DNA from: an uncultured Alphaproteobacteria bacterium
GTDB taxonomy: Bacteria; Pseudomonadota; Alphaproteobacteria; Caulobacterales; Parvularculaceae
Direction of reading: 5' to 3'
Assembly (NCBI GenBank): GCA_938003575.1
Contig: CALKYG010000049.1
Coordinates: 1-8,132 of the forward strand
DNA: 8,132 nt
Shown: positions 1 to 6,127 of the stretch, piece by piece
Numbering within the stretch: position 1 is the stretch's first letter
Layout of the letters: each line of letters starts with the position of its first letter
Made by a program: the position numbers and the translations under genes
The notes under the pieces: generated by a model
The model's database searches: none
Told to the model about the DNA's origin: nothing
What the model saw: the letters and a program-made list of their open reading frames with translations, nothing else

Positions 1-5
1 GCCGA

Positions 6-3000
6 CTAGAAGTGGAAACGGGCGCCAGCGTACCACGCACGCCCGAACGGTTCGTACACATCCGAGAAGGTGCGGGCGCCGACCGGCTGACCGAGGTCGC
101 CGTTGGTGCCGCCGACGGGTACGAAATTATTGAAGATGTTGTCGATACCAAACACCAGCGACGCCGTCTCATTCAGATTGTAACGGATCTGCAGGTCGTG
201 GAACGCCTCAGTCCCGTAATGAACAAGCCGGTCGCCAATGACGTTCCAGTCAATGCCCGCTGGGCCGACGATTGTCGTTTCCCAGTTAAACGTCAGCGGA
301 CCCGTCGTGTAGACGAAGTTCGCAAGCGCCTTGTGCTTCGAGTAGCCAACGAGGCCGACATTGTCCGTCGTTTGACCGAACTGCGTATCCTCGTTTTCGA
401 GCAGGTAGGTATAAGTCGCGCCGAAGAAGATTTCCGAGTCGCCGAGTTCGGTGAGGATCGGAATGCCGCTGACCGGGAGCGAGTAGTTGAGCTGGAAGTC
501 GATGCCCTCGGTCTGGAGGTTTGCGATGTTCAGCAATCCGCCGTTGACTTCGTCAAGCGCGCCGATCTGCGGGCCCTGTCCGAATCGGACAACGTTTGCG
601 CAGAAGGGGTTGCCGCCGCCGAACGACAACTCTGTCGGCGAATAGCAGAAGTCAAGAGACGTCTGACGGCCGACAGTCGCGAGAGCGTCGTCGATCGAAA
701 TATTGAAGTAGTCGACCGAGAGACCAAAACCGTCGATCGCTTCAACGCCGGTGGTCGGCGTGAGAACGATGCCGATCTGCCATGACTTCGACGTTTCTTC
801 AGTCAGCGTGCCGAAGGGCGGTGAGCCGCCGACGAAGCCGCCGGTTCCCTGGAATTCCGGCTGCGTGAGAGCAAGACCGCCAGTCTGTGCGACGCGGGCC
901 GCGATAATCGGATCCGCCATACAGTTCTGAGCAAGAATGCTGTTGTCCGTTGCAGCGTTGATGCCGCTCGCAAGGACGTTCGCCGGGTTATTGATGTCCA
1001 GCGTCGTATTGAAGAACGCAGGGTTCATCGTCATCGGGTTGATCGTCACGCCCGCGCAGGGATCGTTGACGGTCGCGAAGGTTTCACCGCCAGCCGAGAA
1101 CAGTTCGCCGATATTCGGGGCGCGAACGGCTTTCGCATACTGGCCGCGGAACCGCATCCAGTCATTGACCGCCCAGTCGCCATTGCCCGCCCAGGCGAAG
1201 GTCGAGCCGACCGTCGAGTAGTCAGACACGCGGACTGCGCCGCCGATGGTCAGGTTCTTGATGAACGGACGATCGACAATGATCGGCAGTTCGACTTCCG
1301 CGAACCCCTCAACGACGTTGAACGAACCGATCTGCACCGGCTGCACGTTGCCGGCGTTCTGGCCTGTCTGACTGAGAGCGTCCGGCGTGTCGCGCGACCG
1401 TTCACGGCGATATTCGCCGCCGACTGAAAGACCGATCGAGTCGCCCCAAGGCAGCTTGCCGAAACGTGAGGTGACGAAGCCGCTGACGACGACCTGTTCG
1501 ATCTCAATGTCGCGGAGCGAGTCCGCGGAGATGTAGGCGAGCGCGTCCTGATCGATCGTATTCTGACCGAAAATGAACACGGGCACGCAGCCTTCAGCTC
1601 TGGCCACCGGGTTGACGCAGCGAACGCCGCCGAGCCCGTCCGGCTCAACGTTGAACGCTTCACGCAGGTTCGAGACGTTCAATTGACCGTTCGAGATCTG
1701 GTTTTCGGTCGTGGTACCGTAGTTCAAAGACAGTTCGTAATCGAGATTCTTGAAGAAGTCGCCTTCCACGAACTGCATCAGGTCGCCCTCGACGCCGGTG
1801 ACGATCCGGAACGTCTGACGCTTGGCGCTGGCGCCGCGATTGCCGACTTCCGAAAGACGGCGGGCGAAACCGATGACCGCTTCACCGGGATCGCCCGGGA
1901 TGGCGTTGAGCTGCGGGTTGGCCGCAAGAACCGCGTCGCGCACGGACTGCGGAACGACGCCGGAGCTGATGGGAACGCCGGTCGACGGATCGCAGGTATC
2001 GGCAAGGCCGTCCATGCCCGTGTCAAAGCAGAACGGCAAGCCGTCGAAGACGTCTTCTGAACTCAGCGGGAACGGCTCGAGTTCCGAGGTCGCCTGCGTA
2101 CGCGCGTAGGTGCCTTCAATGAACACGTTGGCATACGGCGCAAGTTCATATTCCGTCACCGTAGACAGGAGCATCCGCTCGATCGGCGTCGACAAGGCGC
2201 GGATCGCGTTGCGGTTGAAACCGTCTGTCGCGCCCGCATACGGGCGGACAACGCCGGTCACCGGATCAATAACGCGGTTGCCCGTCGTGTTGTTGCCGGT
2301 CGGAATGACGATCCGCGTATTCGGCGGGAACGAGCTGAAGGTCGGGGTGAAGCAGTCCTTCGCGTCGTTTTCATCGCCCGTGAAGAAGCCGAGGTTCGTA
2401 CAGTCAATCGCCGTCAGCGGCCGATTGCGAGCAAATACGCCCTCTTCCTGCGACCATGAGGCGTTAACGATTGCATGGCCGCGGCCGTCAGCAAAGGACG
2501 AGCCTGCCGTAAGGCGGACAATCTCATTCTTGTCGTCGCCATATTTCCAGGTTTCGCCGTACTGGCCGGAAATCGCGATGCCTTCAAAATCGTCTTTAAG
2601 GATGATGTTGACGGCGCCCGCGAGGGCGTCCGAACCGTAAACCGCCGACGCGCCGCCGGTGATGACGTCGATCCGCTCAATGAAATCCACGGGGATCGAG
2701 TTGAAGTCGACGATCTGCGAGCCTGGCAGACCCGAAACGAAGCGACGGCCGTTAACGAGAACGAGCGTCCGGTCTTCGCCGAGGTTGCGGAGATCGACCG
2801 TCTGGACGCCGGCGCCCTGGACGACGAAGTTCGAGTTTGAAGGCGAAAGAGCCGACACGCCCGCCGCCGGAAGGTTGCGAATGATGTCGCCGGCGTTCAC
2901 TTCACCGGTAAGGTCGATCGCCACCGAGTCGACGGTCTTCAGCGGAATCGCCGAGTTCTCGTTGGTCTTTAAGATGCGAGAGCCCGTAACGACGATGACA

Positions 3001-3122
3001 TCGTCAGCGTCCTCGTCCTGCGCAAACGCAGGAGAAATCGCCACAGACGCCAGCAGCGCGGCCGGCGCGCGCGCCGCCGCCGCCGCACCCAAAAGGGCGC
3101 GAGACTTAAAGGATTTGGACAT
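6..3122 (-). CDS. TonB-dependent outer-membrane receptor, substrate unknown
   Basis: A complete 1038-residue TonB-dependent receptor, an energised outer-membrane transporter that imports a ligand with TonB-ExbB-ExbD. Residues 1-34 form a signal peptide ending AFA before QDED. The mature start carries DDVIVVTGSRI (41-50), the TonB-box-like region typical of alphaproteobacterial receptors. The plug spans roughly 55-180 and shows TLVLVNGRRFV (119-129) and ERIDVITGGASAVYGSDALAG (149-169, conserved core VYGSDALAG). The barrel contains VRAPNIGELF (666-675) and ends in Phe after YAGARF, the usual outer-membrane C-terminal signature. Ten cysteines sit as five nearby pairs (241/257, 365/377, 502/512, 689/734, 826/841), probably disulfides in surface loops. 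The start has a GGAGG Shine-Dalgarno 6 nt upstream (3129-3133). An Arg at position 18 lies in the signal-peptide hydrophobic stretch, which is unusual. The gene is divergent from the plus-strand pair. The large-receptor style resembles sphingomonad and Caulobacter receptors, often for plant-derived or siderophore-like ligands, but nothing here fixes the substrate. Confidence 0.95.
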   Translation of the reverse strand: MSKSFKSRALLGAAAAARAPAALLASVAISPAFAQDEDADDVIVVTGSRILKTNENSAIPLKTVDSVAIDLTGEVNAGDIIRNLPAAGVSALSPSNSNFVVQGAGVQTVDLRNLGEDRTLVLVNGRRFVSGLPGSQIVDFNSIPVDFIERIDVITGGASAVYGSDALAGAVNIILKDDFEGIAISGQYGETWKYGDDKNEIVRLTAGSSFADGRGHAIVNASWSQEEGVFARNRPLTAIDCTNLGFFTGDENDAKDCFTPTFSSFPPNTRIVIPTGNNTTGNRVIDPVTGVVRPYAGATDGFNRNAIRALSTPIERMLLSTVTEYELAPYANVFIEGTYARTQATSELEPFPLSSEDVFDGLPFCFDTGMDGLADTCDPSTGVPISSGVVPQSVRDAVLAANPQLNAIPGDPGEAVIGFARRLSEVGNRGASAKRQTFRIVTGVEGDLMQFVEGDFFKNLDYELSLNYGTTTENQISNGQLNVSNLREAFNVEPDGLGGVRCVNPVARAEGCVPVFIFGQNTIDQDALAYISADSLRDIEIEQVVVSGFVTSRFGKLPWGDSIGLSVGGEYRRERSRDTPDALSQTGQNAGNVQPVQIGSFNVVEGFAEVELPIIVDRPFIKNLTIGGAVRVSDYSTVGSTFAWAGNGDWAVNDWMRFRGQYAKAVRAPNIGELFSAGGETFATVNDPCAGVTINPMTMNPAFFNTTLDINNPANVLASGINAATDNSILAQNCMADPIIAARVAQTGGLALTQPEFQGTGGFVGGSPPFGTLTEETSKSWQIGIVLTPTTGVEAIDGFGLSVDYFNISIDDALATVGRQTSLDFCYSPTELSFGGGNPFCANVVRFGQGPQIGALDEVNGGLLNIANLQTEGIDFQLNYSLPVSGIPILTELGDSEIFFGATYTYLLENEDTQFGQTTDNVGLVGYSKHKALANFVYTTGPLTFNWETTIVGPAGIDWNVIGDRLVHYGTEAFHDLQIRYNLNETASLVFGIDNIFNNFVPVGGTNGDLGQPVGARTFSDVYEPFGRAWYAGARFHF

Positions 3123-3127
3123 TCATA

Positions 3128-3158
3128 GCCTCCAGTTACACTGGGCCTTTAACAGCCC
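3128..3158 (-). promoter_or_regulatory. Receptor ribosome-binding site with two competing hairpins
   Basis: Reading the minus strand, the Shine-Dalgarno GGAGG (3133-3129) lies 6 nt before the receptor ATG. CCAGT (3144-3140) and ACTGG (3136-3132) are perfectly complementary around a GTA loop, so part of the Shine-Dalgarno can be paired. A variant pairs GCC (3146-3144) with GGC (3130-3128) and CAGT (3143-3140) with ACTG (3136-3133), with a two-base bulge. Upstream, GGGC (3158-3155) can instead pair with GCCC (3146-3143) across an 8-nt loop, using some of the same bases and freeing the Shine-Dalgarno. The pairings are seen directly. A regulatory role is inference and the stems are short. Confidence 0.35.
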
Positions 3159-3241
3159 TTTTTTGTTCCTCGCGCTTCGGGAGAAGGCGATCTGCAAAAA
3201 GCTTTTTTTTAGTGCGTACAGCCCCCTGCAGCTGGAAAAAA

Positions 3242-3270
3242 ACCTAATTTGATATGACAAATGAGGTCAA
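3242..3270 (-). promoter_or_regulatory. Weak candidate promoter for the receptor gene
   Basis: On the minus strand TTGACC (3270-3265) is a good match to a -35 element. A 17-bp spacer leads to TTAGGT (3247-3242), a poor -10. If used, the transcript would start near 3235 and carry a leader of about 110 nt that includes the homopolymer tracts and hairpins described for this region. Alphaproteobacterial -10 elements are loose, so this is only a candidate. Confidence 0.2.
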
Positions 3271-3294
3271 CCCATCCCTCAATCCCGCGGGGCA

Positions 3295-3322
3295 TGCAAA
3301 ATGTGAGCGTACCAATTTTGCA
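3295..3322. repeat. Perfect 8-bp inverted repeat, operator-like
   Basis: TGCAAAAT (3295-3302) and ATTTTGCA (3315-3322) are exact reverse complements separated by 12 bp, so the half-site centres are 20 bp apart, about two helical turns. The repeat lies in the divergent region, about 25 bp upstream of the candidate receptor -35 and about 130 bp upstream of the plus-strand start. Geometry and position suit a dimeric transcription factor. It does not match the Fur box or any other operator I can name. A hairpin in RNA is also possible but the loop is long and the stem AT-rich. Confidence 0.4.
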
Positions 3323-3449
3323 ACAACCCGGTTAGCGTTGCGTTCAGGAGTATAAACAAAGCCTAAACATTGAATTATCAGATGTCATGTCGGCGAACCG
3401 GACCATATCGACGTGGCCGGGATGCAACCCCAGCTTTACCAAGGAATTC

Positions 3450-4046
3450 ATGATGAGAGTTTTGGCCGTGCTTGCAGTCTCGATTTCAATACTTGCGACG
3501 GGGCCCGCCCTTGCCGGCCCTCCGTCCCCCGATGCTGCACTTGCGAAATTGCTGGCTTGCGATTTCGTCGACGGCTCCAAGGCGCGCCTGCGCTGTTTCG
3601 AAGCGGCGCTCGCCGGGGTTCGGGAAAGCCACCCAGCGGCGGTCGCCTTGGCGGAAGCAGAGCGCGAGGAGATCGCCCGCCTTGCGGCGGCGCAGGAAGC
3701 GAACGAATTCGGCCTGACCGGGAGGGAATCAGACCGCAACGCGTTCGCGAACGCCGGCTCGCCCGCTGCCGAGGCTGACAAGGAGGAGCGCCAGGCCCGC
3801 ATTGAGGCAAAGGAAATCGACCGGATCGAAAGCGTGTCTGTCGCCGCCGGACGCAACAACACGGGCCGCGTTTTCGTTGTGCTCGAGAGCGGCCAGATCT
3901 GGAAGCAGCTAAAGAGCGATTCGACCCGGCCAGTCCTCAGGAATGACGGCGAGGGACTGCCTGTCACAATCAGAAAGGGCGCGCTCGGCAGCTTTTTCGT
4001 GAAGATCGGCGAGTCGCAGGCCTTCCGCGCCGAACGGATCAAGTAA
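3450..4046 (+). CDS. Small exported protein of unknown function (C-x11-C, coiled coil, C-terminal beta domain)
   Basis: A 198-residue protein from the ATG at 3450. The second ATG at 3453 is equally possible and fits an AAGGA Shine-Dalgarno at 3441-3445 slightly better. Residues 1-22 form a signal peptide (MMRVLAVLAV start, ALA before GPPSP), implying a periplasmic protein. Two cysteines (37 and 49) sit in the pattern LLACDFVDGSKARLRCF, resembling the C-x(n)-RLxCxD motif found in many small exported proteobacterial proteins, and could form a disulfide. Residues about 60-127 are rich in Ala, Glu and Arg and probably form a helical or coiled-coil segment. Residues about 128-198 look like a small beta domain with RVFVVLESGQIWKQL (140-154) and VTIRKGALGSFFVKI (172-186). 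Similar ENGQ-W-Q domains occur in sphingomonad hypothetical proteins as I recall them, without assigned function. It probably forms an operon with the hydrolase gene 11 bp downstream. No function is claimed. Confidence 0.85.
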   Translation: MMRVLAVLAVSISILATGPALAGPPSPDAALAKLLACDFVDGSKARLRCFEAALAGVRESHPAAVALAEAEREEIARLAAAQEANEFGLTGRESDRNAFANAGSPAAEADKEERQARIEAKEIDRIESVSVAAGRNNTGRVFVVLESGQIWKQLKSDSTRPVLRNDGEGLPVTIRKGALGSFFVKIGESQAFRAERIK

Positions 4047-4060
4047 GGATCGTAGGCGTG
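4045..4060 (+). promoter_or_regulatory. Shine-Dalgarno overlapping a stop codon, deciding a GTG start
   Basis: AAGGA (4045-4049) overlaps the TAA stop (4044-4046) of the exported-protein gene and lies 8 nt before the GTG at 4058. This supports the GTG start over the in-frame ATG at 4079 (codon 8), which has no comparable site and would cut into the first beta strand. The overlap suggests the two genes are cotranslated. Confidence 0.65.
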
Positions 4061-4921
4061 ACGACGGTGGACGTTTCAATGCTGACGCCGGACGGCTTGC
4101 GCATGCACGCCGTCGTGACAAGGGGCGGACCGGCGACGCCGGTCGTGTGTATTCCAGGGCTGACCCGCAATTCTTCGGATTTTGACGATTTCGCGCGGGC
4201 GGCGGCGGAGACAGGGCGCGACGTCTACGCCTTTTCGCTGCGCGGCCGAGGCAAGTCGGAGTACGATCCGAATTATCTCAACTATTTTCCAACGACCTAT
4301 GTCAGCGACATCGTCTCCGCGCTCGATCAGGTCAAGATCCGGCGCGCCGTCTTCGTCGGCACGTCGCTTGGCGGCATCGTGACCATGCTGACAGCGGCGG
4401 CGGCGCCGGAGCGAGTCGCGGCGGCGGTAATCAACGACGTTGGACCGGAGCTCGCTCCGGAGGGAATTGCAAGGATCGCGTCATATGTGGGCGCGCGCGC
4501 CGCGGATTCGTCGGCCGTCGCGAGGGACCTCGACAGCGCCATTGCCCAGATCAGGGCCATCAACGACGCCGCCTTTCCAGGCCGGGACAACGCCTTCTGG
4601 GAGAGGTTTGCACGCCGCACCTTCGACCAGCAGGCCGATGGGACATGGCGCCTCGCTTATGACCCTAATATCGGTCGCGCGCTCCTGGAGGCCGGCCCGG
4701 CGCCGGATCTTTGGGGACCGTTCAAGGCGCTGAGCTCCGTGCCGACGATGATCGTGCGCGGCGCCATCAGTGATCTTCTGACGGCCCCGATCATCGACAA
4801 GATGCGCGCGGCGCGTCCGGGCTTCGACTATTGTGAAGTCGCCGACGTCGGACACGCGCCGACGTTGACCGAGGACGACGCCCTGCCTGCAATCAAGGCC
4901 TTCATCACCGCGAATAGCTGA
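4058..4921 (+). CDS. Alpha/beta hydrolase (COG0596-type)
   Basis: A 287-residue soluble alpha/beta-hydrolase-fold enzyme with no signal peptide, so probably cytoplasmic. The catalytic triad is visible: nucleophile Ser103 in the elbow VGTSLGG (100-106), acid Asp239 in GAISD (235-239), and base His266 in VGHAP (264-268). IPGLTRN (32-38) is the HG-like oxyanion loop after the first core strand, and FSLRGRGKSE (59-68) matches the conserved segment usually reading RGxGxS. Residues about 130-225 form the variable cap that sets substrate choice. Length is normal for the family, which includes esterases, lactonases, C-C hydrolases and haloperoxidase-like proteins. Sequence alone does not decide among these. 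The nucleophile is Ser rather than Asp, so it is not a typical epoxide hydrolase or haloalkane dehalogenase. The start is GTG with a Shine-Dalgarno overlapping the previous stop. The gene ends 3 bp from the convergent cysH stop, leaving no dedicated terminator space. Confidence 0.93.
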   Translation: MTTVDVSMLTPDGLRMHAVVTRGGPATPVVCIPGLTRNSSDFDDFARAAAETGRDVYAFSLRGRGKSEYDPNYLNYFPTTYVSDIVSALDQVKIRRAVFVGTSLGGIVTMLTAAAAPERVAAAVINDVGPELAPEGIARIASYVGARAADSSAVARDLDSAIAQIRAINDAAFPGRDNAFWERFARRTFDQQADGTWRLAYDPNIGRALLEAGPAPDLWGPFKALSSVPTMIVRGAISDLLTAPIIDKMRAARPGFDYCEVADVGHAPTLTEDDALPAIKAFITANS

Positions 4922-4924
4922 ACG

Positions 4925-5653
4925 TCAGATGCGGTGAATGCCGCATTCCGTTTTGCCAAGCCCGCGCCACCGCCCGGCGCGGGCGTCGTCTCCCGGAGCC
5001 GTCGGCGCGGTGCACGGCCAGCACCCGATCGATGAAAAACCTGTTTCAACGAGCGGGTGCGGCGGCAGATCATGCACGGACATATAGTCGGCGAGTTCTT
5101 GCGCGGACCAGCGGGCGAGCGGATTGATCTTGATGTGCGGCGGGGCCGCCTCGACGATCGGCAGGAACGAGCGCAGATTTCCGTGCATGCGCTTGCGACC
5201 TGTGAACCAGGCGTCAAAACCCTCAAGTGCGCGCGATAGCGGACGGACTTTTCGGAGCGCGCAGCAAGCGTCATTGTCGCGCTTCCAGAGATCTCCCTTG
5301 GGATCGATCCGCGCTGTTTCGTCTATATCAGGATGGATAATCCTGACGTCGGTAAGCCCGAGCCTGTCAGTCAGCTCTTCTCGATAAGCATTCGTCTGGA
5401 CGAAGTGCTTTTCCGTTTCAATAAAGAGCACCGGCGTCGATGGTTCGACTTCAGCCACCAGATGGAGCAATGCAGCCGATTCCGATCCAAAAGATGAAAC
5501 GAGCGCAATTCGACCGCGGAATTCGACCGCCATCGCCGCAATTGTTTCGCCCGCCGTCATCGACTGCGTCTCGGCGTTGAGCCGCGCCGCCCGATCTTCA
5601 AGGGAGATCGGCGCGCGCAGCGTCTTCGAGACTTTGACGACTGCGGTTTTCAT
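4925..5653 (-). CDS. cysH: CysH, adenylylsulfate (APS/PAPS) reductase with [4Fe-4S] cysteines
   Basis: A 242-residue assimilatory reductase that uses thioredoxin or glutaredoxin electrons to reduce activated sulfate to sulfite in the cytoplasm. SSFGSESA (53-60) is the PP-loop-like nucleotide site. ACCALRKVRPL (129-139) and GCWPC (210-214) supply the Cys-Cys plus CxxC set (130, 131, 211, 214) that binds a [4Fe-4S] cluster, and KTECGIH (234-240) near the C terminus carries catalytic Cys237. The four cluster cysteines mark the APS-using class (EC 1.8.4.10) rather than the cluster-free PAPS reductases of enteric bacteria; this is family knowledge. The segment FIETEKHFVQTNAY (77-90) departs from the usual DTG-x-x-F/H-x-E pattern. 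It is the last gene seen in the cysI-DUF934-cysH block, starting 9 nt after the DUF934 stop. No clear Shine-Dalgarno precedes the ATG, so translation may rely on coupling. The CysH family is certain; APS over PAPS is likely. Confidence 0.95.
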   Translation of the reverse strand: MKTAVVKVSKTLRAPISLEDRAARLNAETQSMTAGETIAAMAVEFRGRIALVSSFGSESAALLHLVAEVEPSTPVLFIETEKHFVQTNAYREELTDRLGLTDVRIIHPDIDETARIDPKGDLWKRDNDACCALRKVRPLSRALEGFDAWFTGRKRMHGNLRSFLPIVEAAPPHIKINPLARWSAQELADYMSVHDLPPHPLVETGFSSIGCWPCTAPTAPGDDARAGRWRGLGKTECGIHRI

Positions 5654-5662
5654 CGCGACTAT

Positions 5663-6127
5663 CTAAGCGGCTGCACGCTTGGCGGCGCGCAGGTCGCGAA
5701 CTACTGGCGCAGCGTCGGCCGCTGGCTGATAGAAAGCGGAATACGCGGCGAGCGAGCGCCTGAAGCCCTCAACATCACCTCCGCCGATGTCGAGCGCATC
5801 GAAGCCAGATCGAACCATAAAAAGCGCCTGATCGCACAATACCGCGCCTCGCGCCCGTATTTCGCCTTTGTAACCGAGACGCTCGCGGAGGATACGCGCC
5901 TGGCTGTACGCGCGGCCGTCCTGAAATGTCGGAAATTCGAGGATCACGGCGTTGAAGCGCCCTATAACTTCGCTTAGGGCCTCGACGTCCTCCGTATTTG
6001 GAACGGATAGTTCGAAGCGGCCTGCTTCCGGGCGCACGCCCTCGCGCCATTCTGCAATCGTAATCTCCGGTCCGATCGAACGGTCATCAATAAAGATGTC
6101 GCCGTCAATGATGCGGAGCGTCGCCAT
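5663..6127 (-). CDS. DUF934 (COG3749) protein, sulfite-reductase companion
   Basis: A 154-residue protein of the DUF934 family, which is regularly found beside cysI and cysH in proteobacteria and is often labelled as an oxidoreductase probably involved in sulfite reduction. Its biochemical role is not established to my knowledge. The diagnostic core FPTFQDGRAYSQARIL (65-80), RERLGYKGEIRARGAVLCDQ (81-100) and FMVRSGFDALD (103-113) is intact. The only cysteine is Cys98, so it has no Fe-S motif of its own. There is no signal peptide or membrane segment. The start chosen is ATG at 6127: AGAGGT (6138-6133) lies 5 nt upstream and the protein then begins at the usual family start MATLRII. A longer in-frame ATG at 6241 would add 38 residues wholly inside cysI coding sequence and is rejected. 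The gene overlaps the cysI 3' end by 23 bp, arguing for tight co-expression and a shared task. Confidence 0.92.
   Translation of the reverse strand: MATLRIIDGDIFIDDRSIGPEITIAEWREGVRPEAGRFELSVPNTEDVEALSEVIGRFNAVILEFPTFQDGRAYSQARILRERLGYKGEIRARGAVLCDQALFMVRSGFDALDIGGGDVEGFRRSLAAYSAFYQPAADAAPVVRDLRAAKRAAA

Larger units (their letters stand above)
3123..3449. other. Divergent intergenic region, AT-rich, no gene seen
   Basis: This 327-bp stretch separates the divergent receptor and exported-protein genes and is visibly richer in A/T than the flanks. Contents: the receptor Shine-Dalgarno and its hairpins (3128-3158); a six-T run (3159-3164); a small hairpin-capable segment (3173-3189); a 12-bp palindrome of A5-GC-T5 (3196-3207) extended to a T8 run; a seven-A run (3236-3242); a CCCGCGGG palindrome (3284-3291); and an 8-bp inverted repeat (3295-3322). 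TATAAA at 3351-3356 could be a -10 element for the plus-strand pair, but no good -35 sits 16-18 bp upstream. An in-frame ATG at 3387 would extend the plus-strand gene by 21 residues but lacks a Shine-Dalgarno and adds no signal-like sequence. I recognise no riboswitch or small RNA. Confidence 0.7.

Noticed and set aside
12..785. Plus-strand open frame of 257 codons antisense to the receptor
   Set aside because: Rich in Arg, Val, Glu and Asp with no motif and no ribosome-binding site; it is a shadow of the receptor's barrel codons.
3143..3164. GGGC-loop-GCCC followed by six T on the plus strand, resembling an intrinsic terminator
   Set aside because: The stem is only 4 bp and no plus-strand gene ends upstream; it is more useful as an alternative pairing in the receptor leader.
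3351..3356. TATAAA as a -10 element for the plus-strand operon
   Set aside because: The sequence 16-18 bp upstream (around CCGGTT) does not resemble a -35 element, so it was not listed as a promoter.
3387..3449. Upstream ATG at 3387 extending the exported protein by 21 residues
   Set aside because: No Shine-Dalgarno, the added residues would bury the signal peptide, and AAGGA sits just before the ATGs at 3450 and 3453.
3344..4042. Minus-strand open frame of 232 codons opposite the exported-protein gene
   Set aside because: The plus-strand frame has a signal peptide, a Shine-Dalgarno and a sensible domain layout; the minus frame is Ser/Ala/Arg-rich with no motif.
4929..4946. ATGCGG-TGAATG-CCGCAT hairpin near the convergent stops as a terminator
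   Set aside because: The stem is 6 bp, lies inside the cysH coding end and has no T-run on either strand, so no terminator is called.
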